From an uncultured Rhizobiaceae group bacterium (GTDB taxonomy: Bacteria; Pseudomonadota; Alphaproteobacteria; Rhizobiales; Rhizobiaceae), in assembly GCA_937930635.1 (NCBI GenBank), contig CALHCF010000007.1:186001-250000 (forward strand): DNA of 64,000 bases, read 5' to 3'. The notes beneath the pieces were generated by a model, which saw only the letters and a list, made by a program, of their open reading frames with translations, had not been told where the DNA came from and searched no databases. Position 1 is the stretch's first letter; each line of letters begins with the position of its first letter. Made by a program: the position numbers and the translations under genes. Positions 8,314 through 16,797 of this stretch are shown here, piece by piece.

Positions 8314-9617
8314 TCAGCGATTCTCCGATCAATCAAATGCATATAGGAACCTGCCACACCACCAACCCGCATGCCACTCAATCCCAAATCCTGCCCACGG
8401 GCATCTTCAACCTTGAACAAGGGATCAACATTCCCTTCCCGGACCGCCGTTGAATAGTGAAACTCATGAACCGTGAAAACCGGCTCAGACTCATCGGCAA
8501 ACGGCAGCGATGAGAGCGGTTTGGCCAAGCGATACCCCAGATGAAGGTTTCTTGTCTCAAAAGATGTCACAAGAGGCAGAAGATTGGCCATTTTGTGATG
8601 CTGGCCTTCTGCATCAATCAGTTTTTCACCCAGCACCATATACCCTCCGCATTCCCCATAAACAAATGCGCCTGACGTTGCTGCACGGCGCAAACCATCT
8701 AGGAAAATACGATTAGCGGCCAGTTGCTGCGCGTGGAGTTCAGGATACCCTCCCGGCAGGAAAACAGCATCGGCATCGCTGTCCGGTGCTTCATTATCCA
8801 GCGGTGAAAAAAACGAAAGAGACGCCCCTTGTTCCTGCCACCCGCACAGCAAATGTGGGTAGGAAAACGCAAAGGCGATATCCCGGGCAACTGCAATTCT
8901 TTGCCCCGGAGGCCGCAAGGTGCAAACACCTCCTGGCTTGATTGAAGCCAATTCCAGGGATGTCAGTCGATCAAGGTCGAGTTGGTCACCCACAGCAGCG
9001 GCAGCATGGTCTATGAATGTTTCAAGCGCATCAATTTCTTTTGCCTGAACCAAGCCAAGGTGACGCGAAGGCAGAGCAAGTTTTTCATCACGCCCAACAA
9101 CCCCCAGCACCGGAACCGAAATGCCTGCCAGTGCTTCACGCAACATCGTTTCATGGCGCAAACTGCCGACACGGTTCAAAACGACACCCGCGATCGATAC
9201 ATCGGTCCGATGGTCCCGAAATCCCCGAACCAACGCAGCGATTGAATGAGATTGCCGGGCTGCATCAACAACCAGAACAACTGGCAGGTTCAGCGCGACA
9301 GCAACGTCGGAAGCCGCTCCTGAACCGTCAGCAGCCCCATCGAACAACCCCATCATCGCCTCGACAACAAGCAACCCTTTTTCTGCCTGCCTTGCAGCAA
9401 GATCCTGTATCAGACCATGACGCATCGCCCACGGATCAAGATTGACACAGGCCGAACCGCTTGCCGCAGTATGAAATGCAGGATCAATGAAATCCGGGCC
9501 TGCCTTGGCTGGTCCCAGAGCAACCCCTTTATTGCGCAAGGCGCGCAGCAACCCCAAAGTGATTGTCGTTTTTCCGCTGCCCGAATGCGGCGCGGCAATC
9601 AGAAAGCCATGTGCCAT
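8310..9617 (-). CDS. cobB: Cobyrinic/hydrogenobyrinic acid a,c-diamide synthase (CobB/CbiA)
   Basis: Glutamine- and ATP-dependent amidase of the corrin ring, 435 aa. The N-terminal dethiobiotin-synthase-like ATPase domain starts with GSGKTTITLGLL (P-loop, about 12-18). The C-terminal type I glutamine amidotransferase domain has FLPGGYPELHA and YGECGGYMVLG, in which Cys is the nucleophile, and a final HxxHYS-like segment (VHEFHYST). CobA lies 9 bases upstream and cobC overlaps downstream, so the genes are co-transcribed. Confidence 0.94.
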   Translation of the reverse strand: MAHGFLIAAPHSGSGKTTITLGLLRALRNKGVALGPAKAGPDFIDPAFHTAASGSACVNLDPWAMRHGLIQDLAARQAEKGLLVVEAMMGLFDGAADGSGAASDVAVALNLPVVLVVDAARQSHSIAALVRGFRDHRTDVSIAGVVLNRVGSLRHETMLREALAGISVPVLGVVGRDEKLALPSRHLGLVQAKEIDALETFIDHAAAAVGDQLDLDRLTSLELASIKPGGVCTLRPPGQRIAVARDIAFAFSYPHLLCGWQEQGASLSFFSPLDNEAPDSDADAVFLPGGYPELHAQQLAANRIFLDGLRRAATSGAFVYGECGGYMVLGEKLIDAEGQHHKMANLLPLVTSFETRNLHLGYRLAKPLSSLPFADESEPVFTVHEFHYSTAVREGNVDPLFKVEDARGQDLGLSGMRVGGVAGSYMHLIDRRIAE

Positions 9618-9626
9618 GATTCAAAT

Positions 9627-10463
9627 TCAAGCGCTTTGGCGGGTTGAGCGTTTGCCCAGCGGATCGCTCTGCAAAATCCGTCCTTCCAGCGCTCCCAGCC
9701 AATCGAGCGCGGACCGCAACCGAACAACCTCGCCCAAAACCACAATCGCCGGTGGCTGAAGCCCCAATGCTTTCAGATCACCCATATTGCCCAGGGTCGC
9801 CTCGTGGACGCGCATGTCAGGCGTTGTTGCACTGCAGACAAAGGCAATGGGTTCGCTGGCACTGCGCCCCGCTGCCACCAGCTTTGCAGCAATGGTTTCG
9901 GCATGTTTCATCGCCATATACATCACGATGACCGGGGAGCCCTTGGCCACGCTTTCCCAGTCAATGGCATCAGGCACCACTCCACCGGCGTCATGACCAG
10001 TCAAAAAAGTAACATTGTGGTTGGTGTCGCGATGGGTCACGGGTATTCCAGCATAGGCGAGACCGCCAATGCCTGCCGAAATTCCCGGAACAATGCGGAA
10101 CGGGACGTTGTTCTCCACGAGAGTTAAGGCCTCTTCCCCGCCCCGTCCAAAGACAAACGGATCACCGCCTTTAAGCCGACACACGCGCTTGCCCGCCTTG
10201 GCCAGTTCCACAAGCTTGAGCGAAATATCGCGTTGCTTGGGGGACGGCTTGCCGCCCCGCTTTCCCGCATATTCACGCACAGCATTCACCGGAGCAAGAT
10301 TGAGAATCGTCTCACTGACCAGCGCATCGTAAACGACAACATCTGCCTGACGCAGCGCGTTGACGGCATGCAGGGTCAGCAGGCCGGGATCCCCGGGACC
10401 AGCACCAACCAACCAAACCCAGCCCGGCTCAAAATCGGGCAATTCAACGTTTGAAATATCCAT
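9627..10463 (-). CDS. cobA: Uroporphyrinogen-III C-methyltransferase (CobA)
   Basis: SAM-dependent enzyme that makes precorrin-2 from uroporphyrinogen III, the branch point into corrins. With the ATG at 10463 it is 278 aa. It shows the tetrapyrrole methylase motifs GAGPGDPGLLTL near the N-terminus, VVYDALVS, RLKGGDPFVFGRGGEE and the GIPVTHRDTNHNVTFLTGH segment. An upstream in-frame extension to 10499 is not conserved, so the shorter start is preferred. First gene of cobA-cobB-cobC-cobD, divergent from cbiD across 74 bases that must hold both promoters. Confidence 0.94.
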   Translation of the reverse strand: MDISNVELPDFEPGWVWLVGAGPGDPGLLTLHAVNALRQADVVVYDALVSETILNLAPVNAVREYAGKRGGKPSPKQRDISLKLVELAKAGKRVCRLKGGDPFVFGRGGEEALTLVENNVPFRIVPGISAGIGGLAYAGIPVTHRDTNHNVTFLTGHDAGGVVPDAIDWESVAKGSPVIVMYMAMKHAETIAAKLVAAGRSASEPIAFVCSATTPDMRVHEATLGNMGDLKALGLQPPAIVVLGEVVRLRSALDWLGALEGRILQSDPLGKRSTRQSA

Positions 10464-10537
10464 GGAAAAACTATGCGCGAAACCGAACCACAAAACCATA
10501 GCTTTTGCGTCTATTCCATGTCGCCTATAAGCAGTTT

Positions 10538-11641
10538 ATGGCATCAGATGATTACGACAAACCTGAAGGTAAACTGCAACGGGGCTGGACCACCGGGGCC
10601 TGCGCCACAGCAGCAACAAAAGCGGCGCTGACCGCGCTGATTACGGGCGAGTTTCCTGACCCTGTGGCTATCGTGCTTCCCAAAGGCGAAGCACCGCATT
10701 TCCCGCTTTGCTATGAGGCTGTAAACGACGCTGGGGCCTTCGCGGGTATTGTCAAAGACGCAGGTGACGACCCTGATGTCACCCATGGTGCAACCATTAT
10801 CTCCCATGTCATTCCTCTTGAGCCGGGGTCAGGCGTTGTTTTCAAGGCAGGTGATGGTGTGGGCATGGTCACAAAGGCGGGCCTGCCCATTGCACCGGGA
10901 GAACCGGCCATCAACCCTGTCCCCCGACAAATGATGCGTGATGTGATTGGAGAAATCTGTGCCCAGCATATGCTGCCGCCGGACATTCAGGTGACCATCA
11001 GCATTCCAGGGGGAGACAAAATTGCCGAACAGACGTGGAATCCCCGCCTTGGCATCGTTGGCGGCCTGTCGGTTCTGGGTACAACCGGCGTGGTGCATCC
11101 CTTTTCCTGTTCAGCGTGGATTCATTCAATTCACCGCGGAATTGATGTTGCACGCGCCGCCGGTTTTGACCGCGTCATCGCAGCCACCGGCTCAACCTCG
11201 GAAAGCGCTGCGCAAGCGGTTTATGATCTGCCTGAAACGGCCCTGTTGGACATGGGCGATTTTGCCGGTGGTGTGCTGAAATATCTGCGCAATCACCCCG
11301 TACCCAACCTGACACTTGCAGGAGGTTTTGCCAAAATGGTCAAGCTCGCCCAGGGCGCACTTGACCTGCATTCGGGTCGCTCTCAGGTGGATTTTGAATG
11401 GCTGGCGACCGAAGTCGAAAAACTGACCGGCAACCAAAGCCTGAACGAGCGGATTCTAAATGCCAACACGGCAGCGGAAGTCCTTGAGTTATCGCTTGAA
11501 AATCATCTTGATCTACCGGGAAGCATAGCAAGAAAAGCTCTTGCGACGACCAACAAAACTCTTCGCGACGCTCCGGTAACGGTCGAGGTCATGATCGTTG
11601 ACCGCGGCGGAAAAATCCTCTCGCGGATCAGCGATGAGTAA
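10538..11641 (+). CDS. cbiD: Cobalt-precorrin-5B C1-methyltransferase (CbiD)
   Basis: Methylates C-1 of the macrocycle, the step done by CobF in the Pseudomonas denitrificans route; no CobF is in the window. 367 aa from ATG 10538. The start region LQRGWTTGACATAATKAA is the CbiD hallmark, followed by GDGVGMVTKAGL, TWNPRLGIVGGLSVLGTTG and PNLTLAGGFAKMVKLAQG. A TTG 33 bases upstream is in frame but the family begins near the chosen ATG. The stop overlaps the cobK start. Presence of CbiD rather than CobF is a sign of a hybrid or anaerobic-type pathway. Confidence 0.93.
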   Translation: MASDDYDKPEGKLQRGWTTGACATAATKAALTALITGEFPDPVAIVLPKGEAPHFPLCYEAVNDAGAFAGIVKDAGDDPDVTHGATIISHVIPLEPGSGVVFKAGDGVGMVTKAGLPIAPGEPAINPVPRQMMRDVIGEICAQHMLPPDIQVTISIPGGDKIAEQTWNPRLGIVGGLSVLGTTGVVHPFSCSAWIHSIHRGIDVARAAGFDRVIAATGSTSESAAQAVYDLPETALLDMGDFAGGVLKYLRNHPVPNLTLAGGFAKMVKLAQGALDLHSGRSQVDFEWLATEVEKLTGNQSLNERILNANTAAEVLELSLENHLDLPGSIARKALATTNKTLRDAPVTVEVMIVDRGGKILSRISDE

Positions 11642-12308
11642 GAAAATCCTGATCCTCGGCGGCACAAAAGAGGCCGCAGCCCTGGCAACCGAGCTGATAG
11701 CGCAAGGCCATGATGTCACAACATCGCTTGCCGGACGTACAAAAAACCCCACTCAGCTTGCGGGGAAGCTTCGAACGGGCGGGTTTGGCGGTGTTGAGGG
11801 TCTCACACGCTGGCTGAGAGAAAACGGCATTACCCTTGTAATCGACGCAACGCACCCGTTTGCAGAGCAAATCAGTCACAACGCTTTTGTCGCGGCCCAA
11901 CGCGCTGGCGTTATGCTGGAAGTGCGAACCCGCCCGCCATGGCATCGCCGCGAAGGGGATATCTGGACGGAAGTAAGTGATCTCGACACCGCAGCATCTG
12001 CCATATCCGCGAACGCCCATGTGTTGCTTGCCCTTGGTTCCCAGCATCTTGCAGCGTTTCAGCAACGCGATGATGTGCATTTCATCATCCGCATGGTCGA
12101 TCCACCGATCCAACCTTTGCAATTTGCCCGTCACAAAGTCATTCTCGGCACACCCTCACCCGACTGGCAACAGGAGGCAGACATGCTGAGACGAGAAGAA
12201 ATCAGTGTCATCGTATGCCGCAACTCCGGCGGCACCGGCGCCTATGCCAAGATCGAGGCCGCACGCCGTCTTGCGCTTCCGGTTATCATGATCGCCCGAC
12301 CCGCCTGA
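11634..12308 (+). CDS. cobK: Precorrin-6A reductase (CobK/CbiJ)
   Basis: NAD(P)H-dependent reductase converting precorrin-6A to dihydroprecorrin-6. 224 aa from ATG 11634, which overlaps the cbiD stop by 8 bases. The family signatures are visible: ILILGGTKEAAALA at the N-terminus, VIDATHPFAEQIS (about 66-79) and the C-terminal VVCRNSGGTGAYAKIEAAR-like stretch. The stop codon shares one base with the start of the following P450 gene. Confidence 0.93.
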   Translation: MSKKILILGGTKEAAALATELIAQGHDVTTSLAGRTKNPTQLAGKLRTGGFGGVEGLTRWLRENGITLVIDATHPFAEQISHNAFVAAQRAGVMLEVRTRPPWHRREGDIWTEVSDLDTAASAISANAHVLLALGSQHLAAFQQRDDVHFIIRMVDPPIQPLQFARHKVILGTPSPDWQQEADMLRREEISVIVCRNSGGTGAYAKIEAARRLALPVIMIARPA

Positions 12309-13465
12309 TGTCCGCGCCACCCAATTTCGATATCGACCCCCTGGCGTTCAAACAGGACCCCTACCCCGCTCTTGCTCAAATGCGCTCACAAGCGCCGGTC
12401 TGTTTTGTACCGCAACTCAATGCCACGCTGCTTACCAAACGCGATGATATTTTCACTTGCGAGAAAAACATCGACATTTTTTCTTCCCAGCAGCCGGGTG
12501 GTTTGATGACCGTCTTGATGGGGGAAAACATGATGCGCAAGGATGGCGAGGCCCATCTGACGGAACGCAAGCAGATGTTTCCCTCCGTCTCACCAAGAAC
12601 CGTGCGGGATCACTGGAAAGCAGCCTTCAAAGGATCAGCGTTGGAAATTCTTGACGGGTTGGCTAAGCACGATGAAATCGACCTCTGCACTCAATACGCC
12701 ATGCCCCTTTCCGGCCACGCCCTGCGGGTGATAACCGGCCTGACAAACCTGACTGCCGCACAAATGGATTTCGCCTCGCAGGGCATGATTGACGGTGTTG
12801 GGAATTATGGAGGGGATGCGCAGATCGAAGCCCGTTGCCACGAGGCGACGACATTGATTGACAACACTATCGATGAACTCTTGCCACAGGTTTCAGACAA
12901 TGCGGACCTGGGGATGCTGAGCGTTCTGACCCAATCCGGGCAATCGCTGGAAAGCGTACGGGCCAACATTAAACTTGCTATCAGCGGCGGGCAAAATGAG
13001 CCCAGAGATGCCATTGCCGGGACCATCCATGCGCTTTTAAATAACCCTGATCAGCTCGCGATGATCGGCTCAGGCGAAGCCACATGGCTCCAGGCCTTCG
13101 AAGAGTATGCCCGATGGATGTCACCCATCGGCATGTCGCCACGCCGAATTGCCAGCCCCTTCACCTGGCGGGGGGTGGAGCTGGAAGAAGACAGCCGAGC
13201 ATTCCTGATGTTTGGAAGTGCCAACCGTGATGAAGATATTTTCGATGATCCCGATACTTTTGACATTACCCGCGACACATCCAAAGCCATCAGCTTTGGC
13301 GCTGGTCCTCATTTTTGTGCAGGGGCAGCAGCGTCTCGAACCCTGATCGCGGAAGTTGCCCTGCCCATGATCTTTGAACGATTCCCCAACATGCAGTTGG
13401 CCGGTAACGTCGTTTACGATGGATGGGCTTTTCGGGGGCCTGCATCGGTGCCGGTCAGGCTTTAA
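12308..13465 (+). CDS. Cytochrome P450 embedded in the cobalamin operon
   Basis: Soluble bacterial cytochrome P450, 385 aa from ATG 12308. The heme-ligand loop FGAGPHFCAG places the thiolate at Cys337; the K-helix ExxR is EYAR (266-269); the I-helix reads SGGQNEPRDAIAG, in which Asn-Glu-Pro-Arg replaces the common acid-alcohol pair. The start overlaps the cobK stop by one base (TGATG), so translation is coupled to corrin genes; its 3' end overlaps the convergent cobM end by 11 bases. No ferredoxin or reductase gene is adjacent. Substrate unknown. Because no CobG or CobZ is seen, a role in corrin oxidation is conceivable but is only inference; a passenger gene is the alternative. Confidence 0.9.
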   Translation: MSAPPNFDIDPLAFKQDPYPALAQMRSQAPVCFVPQLNATLLTKRDDIFTCEKNIDIFSSQQPGGLMTVLMGENMMRKDGEAHLTERKQMFPSVSPRTVRDHWKAAFKGSALEILDGLAKHDEIDLCTQYAMPLSGHALRVITGLTNLTAAQMDFASQGMIDGVGNYGGDAQIEARCHEATTLIDNTIDELLPQVSDNADLGMLSVLTQSGQSLESVRANIKLAISGGQNEPRDAIAGTIHALLNNPDQLAMIGSGEATWLQAFEEYARWMSPIGMSPRRIASPFTWRGVELEEDSRAFLMFGSANRDEDIFDDPDTFDITRDTSKAISFGAGPHFCAGAAASRTLIAEVALPMIFERFPNMQLAGNVVYDGWAFRGPASVPVRL

Positions 13466-14231
13466 CCTTTTTCTTCCCCCTGTTGCGCAAAACATGGGAA
13501 TAATCGGGATTGTAGAGATCGCTGTCACGGAACTCGACATCCCCCAGAACCGGGCCAACCATGATGAGCGCCGTGCGGGTAATTTTGGCAGCCCGAACTG
13601 CGTCCTTCATTTCTGCAAGCGTTGTGCGGATATAAAGCTCGTCGGGCCACGTCGCCCGATATGCAATGACGACAGGACAATCCTCCCCATAATAGGGTTC
13701 CAGCGCCTCACGCACATAGACCAGGTTGCGGATTGAAAGATGGATAGCCAGAGTTGCGCCGGATTGACCAAGCACTTCAAGTTGTTCACCTTTGGGCATT
13801 GAAGAGGCTTTCATGCCCGTGCGAGTTATGATCACGGTCTGGGCGATCTCAGGCAGTGTCAGTTCGGTTTTTAATCTGGCAGCAGCGGCGGCGAAGGCAG
13901 GAACACCCGGCACAACTTCACAAGCGATGTTCAGCGCATCAAGACGCCGCATCTGTTCGGCAGTCGCGCCATATATCGACGGATCACCAGAATGAACCCG
14001 CGCAACATCCTTGCCTTCGATATGGGCCTGTTCAATCTGGGCAATGATCGCATCAAGATGCATGGGGGCCGTGTCCATGACCAGCGCATCATCTGGCGCT
14101 GCGGACACAATTTCTTCGGGCACCAGAGAACCGGCATAAAGGCAAACCGGGCATGACTCGATCAGTTTCAACCCTCTGACGGTGATGAGATCAGGCGCGC
14201 CTGGCCCGGCTCCAATGAAGTAAACCGTCAT
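13455..14231 (-). CDS. cobM: Precorrin-4 C11-methyltransferase (CobM/CbiF)
   Basis: SAM-dependent tetrapyrrole methylase, 258 aa. N-terminal VYFIGAGPGAPDLITVRG binds SAM; VARVHSGDPSIYGATAEQM and the later VVIAYRATWPDE segment are typical of the CobM/CbiF branch. It carries a basic C-terminal tail (RNRGKKKVKA). Last gene of the long leftward cob array; its start overlaps the cbiG-cobJ stop by 4 bases. Confidence 0.93.
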   Translation of the reverse strand: MTVYFIGAGPGAPDLITVRGLKLIESCPVCLYAGSLVPEEIVSAAPDDALVMDTAPMHLDAIIAQIEQAHIEGKDVARVHSGDPSIYGATAEQMRRLDALNIACEVVPGVPAFAAAAARLKTELTLPEIAQTVIITRTGMKASSMPKGEQLEVLGQSGATLAIHLSIRNLVYVREALEPYYGEDCPVVIAYRATWPDELYIRTTLAEMKDAVRAAKITRTALIMVGPVLGDVEFRDSDLYNPDYSHVLRNRGKKKVKA

Positions 14232-16066
14232 GCAACGCTCCCAATTTTAGTGCCATCCTTGGCCGCATAGCCGCGTGGCGTGTAAACCCATTTGCGCCCG
14301 TCGCCCGTGGCAACCGTGCGACTGTCGCTTGACCCCACAATCACCACAGTCAGCATATCGACATCATCGATGTGAAGATCACAAAGCGGCACGATGCGAA
14401 CGGTTTCGCCCTGCCTTCCAAGGTTGGTTGCCAAAATGACCGGCGTGTCGGCGGGGCGGTGCGCAAGCAATACGTCTTTCGCATAGGCAAGTTGTGTGCG
14501 GCGACGGCGTGAAACCGGATTATAGAAGGCGATAACGAAATCACCCTCTGCAGCGGTTCTCACCCGCGTCTGGATCACGGGCCAGGGTGTCAGCAGGTCC
14601 GAAAGGGAAATGGTGCAAAAATCGTGCCCCAGGGGTGCCCCTGCCCGCGCGGCTGCCGCCTGCAGCGCCGAAATTCCCGGCGATACCTGAATGGAAATGC
14701 GTCTTGCTCCATCACTCAATCCGCCATCCTGCAACAATTCAAACACCAGCGTCGCCATAGCGTAGATTCCAGCATCACCGGAACAGACCAGCGCGACATT
14801 GCGCCCCTCTCCAGCCAATTCCATCGCATGGCGCACCCGGTCTTCTTCCTTGCCCAGGTCAAAATCATGGCGCTTTTTGCCGTTTGCCAGATCTTCAAGC
14901 AGATCAAGATAAAGAGAATAGCCCACCAGATCGTCAGCCGCCGCCACAAGGTGCGAGACCTCGGGGGACCGCCAGTCCTGTGAGCCGGGGCCGATACCAA
15001 CAACCGACAAATGACCGCGCGAACGACCGACACCCGCACCATCAACACTCTTGTCTGCGCGGGCAACAGCGACTGTTGCCCGTTTCGACTTTTGCTTTGG
15101 AACGACCAGATCACCGGCCGGGCCAACCGCAGCCAGCGCCGCCCCCTCTGCCACACCATGACAGCCAACTTCGGCAAATACGATATCGGATGGGTTCTGC
15201 AGACGCGGTGTTTCTGCCTCCAGTTTTTCAGCCGCAAAAAAACGTGCGGGAACCTGCCAGTGCTCGGCCAGTGCGAGAATGGCAGCTTCATCAGCTTTCA
15301 GATCGATTGAAGTAACGCACGCCACGGCAGATTGGGGAAGGTTGGCTTCCCGAAGCGTCTGCGCTGCAAGTCCTGCAACTTCCTCCACTTCAACTCCCCG
15401 TTCGCAGCCAATTCCCAGGATGAGATCGCGGCGGTGGAACACCAGGGTCTGCCCATCACCCTGCACCGGGTCGCGGCTGACTATCAGCCGGACAGATCCT
15501 TTATTTGAAAAAGGCAAAGCGCTGTTTTGCAACCAGTCTGCATCCGGTGCCAAATCGCCTTCAAGCCGTACCATTTCGCCGTTCAGTAAGGATGCCATGA
15601 CGGATTTGGCATCCTGTGGATTGGCAAGAACCCAGCCAGAAGGCGGCTGGTCCAGGGCAACACCAAAGCGCAAGTCGCCTGCCGTTGTGATCGCCGCAAA
15701 ACCATCCAGAGCCAACGCAATCTCCCGAGCCAGATCATTGGCTCCGTGATGGCCCCCAAGCAGTGGCACCACGGCGCTGCCATCTTCTGCAACGGCCAGC
15801 ACCGGTGGTTCGTTCAGCTTGTCTTCCAGACTGTCCGCCAGAAGACGGATCAACGCCCCGGACGCCATGATGGCGACAAGGGGGCGTTTTTCCTTAAACA
15901 GGGTTACCAGCCCCGTCCGCACATCATCAAAAAACCGGTCAGCCTGGTGAACCCGCCCGCGAAACCCGTAAACTTCTCCGCCACAATGGGCTGCTATACG
16001 CTGCGCCAGTGCTTGATGCGTCTGGCTCAGGATCACCACAGCAGGTCGGTTAATATCGCCACTCAC
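14228..16066 (-). CDS. cobJ: CbiG-CobJ fusion: cobalt-precorrin-5A hydrolase plus precorrin-3B C17-methyltransferase
   Basis: 612-aa two-enzyme fusion. Residues about 1-340 are CbiG: the N-terminal module has MASGALIRLLA and VVPLLGGHHGAN; the C-terminal CobE-like module has LILGIGCERG and FAEVGCHGVAEGAALAA. Residues about 350-612 are CobJ/CbiH, starting at LSVVGIGPGSQDW and including VALVCSGDAGIYAMA and FVIAFYNPVSRRR. A linker near residues 325-350 is basic. CbiG opens the delta-lactone and releases acetaldehyde in the anaerobic route; CobJ/CbiH methylates C-17 with ring contraction, so the fusion joins consecutive chemistry around the same steps. Tight 4-base overlaps on both sides. Confidence 0.92.
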   Translation of the reverse strand: MSGDINRPAVVILSQTHQALAQRIAAHCGGEVYGFRGRVHQADRFFDDVRTGLVTLFKEKRPLVAIMASGALIRLLADSLEDKLNEPPVLAVAEDGSAVVPLLGGHHGANDLAREIALALDGFAAITTAGDLRFGVALDQPPSGWVLANPQDAKSVMASLLNGEMVRLEGDLAPDADWLQNSALPFSNKGSVRLIVSRDPVQGDGQTLVFHRRDLILGIGCERGVEVEEVAGLAAQTLREANLPQSAVACVTSIDLKADEAAILALAEHWQVPARFFAAEKLEAETPRLQNPSDIVFAEVGCHGVAEGAALAAVGPAGDLVVPKQKSKRATVAVARADKSVDGAGVGRSRGHLSVVGIGPGSQDWRSPEVSHLVAAADDLVGYSLYLDLLEDLANGKKRHDFDLGKEEDRVRHAMELAGEGRNVALVCSGDAGIYAMATLVFELLQDGGLSDGARRISIQVSPGISALQAAAARAGAPLGHDFCTISLSDLLTPWPVIQTRVRTAAEGDFVIAFYNPVSRRRRTQLAYAKDVLLAHRPADTPVILATNLGRQGETVRIVPLCDLHIDDVDMLTVVIVGSSDSRTVATGDGRKWVYTPRGYAAKDGTKIGSVA

Positions 16067-16797
16067 GCCACACCCCCTTCAATCGGCAGCGCGGCAATCC
16101 AGTCTTCCGCACCTTTGTAAATCAAAACCATGGAAAAATAGGGCGCTGCATCATCGCCAACATCGGCAAGCCGCATCAGCTTTTGATTGCCCAATGTTGC
16201 CCGTTCCAGATAAGCCGCCTGCCCCATCAGCCCTGCCGCTTCAATGCGCGATTTCAACCGCGCCAGATGCCGACCAACCTTGATGAATGCCAATGCATCA
16301 GCTTCGTTGAGATGCCGGTCGATCACAGCATTATCGAGGGGCGCAGGAACCACGGTCAAAACGTCGTTGCGGGCCGCAAGCGGCCTCTGCAACACGGCAC
16401 CAGAAGCCATGAGCGAGGAGACACCCGGCACAATTTCGCATTTATATTGCGAAGCCAATCGTTCGTAGAGATACATGAAAGAGCCATAGAAAAACGGATC
16501 ACCCTCGCACAAAACGGCGACATCGCGCCCCGAATCAAGATGTAAAGCAATAGCCGCAGCCGCTTGATCATAAACCGCTTTTGCCGGAAATCGCTCCACG
16601 CGCATAGGCACAATGATCGGAATTTCCTCCTGCTCTAAACGCAGATAGGGCGCAACAATGGATCGGGCAAAGCTCTCACCACTGTCCGGTGCCGGATAGG
16701 CGACAATTTCCACCTGCTGTAAAATCCGGTGCGCTTTCAGTGTCAGCAATTCAGGGTCGCCCGGCCCGACCCCAAGTCCGTAGAGGGTTCCGGTCAC
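16063..16797 (-). CDS. cobI: Precorrin-2 C20-methyltransferase (CobI/CbiL)
   Basis: SAM-dependent methylase acting on precorrin-2 or cobalt-precorrin-2, 244 aa. Visible motifs: LYGLGVGPGDPELLTLKA at the N-terminus, VAVLCEGDPFFYGSFMY and EIVPGVSSLMAS. Overlaps the downstream cbiG-cobJ and the upstream cobL genes by 4 bases each. Sequence alone does not show whether the substrate carries cobalt. Confidence 0.93.
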   Translation of the reverse strand: MTGTLYGLGVGPGDPELLTLKAHRILQQVEIVAYPAPDSGESFARSIVAPYLRLEQEEIPIIVPMRVERFPAKAVYDQAAAAIALHLDSGRDVAVLCEGDPFFYGSFMYLYERLASQYKCEIVPGVSSLMASGAVLQRPLAARNDVLTVVPAPLDNAVIDRHLNEADALAFIKVGRHLARLKSRIEAAGLMGQAAYLERATLGNQKLMRLADVGDDAAPYFSMVLIYKGAEDWIAALPIEGGVA

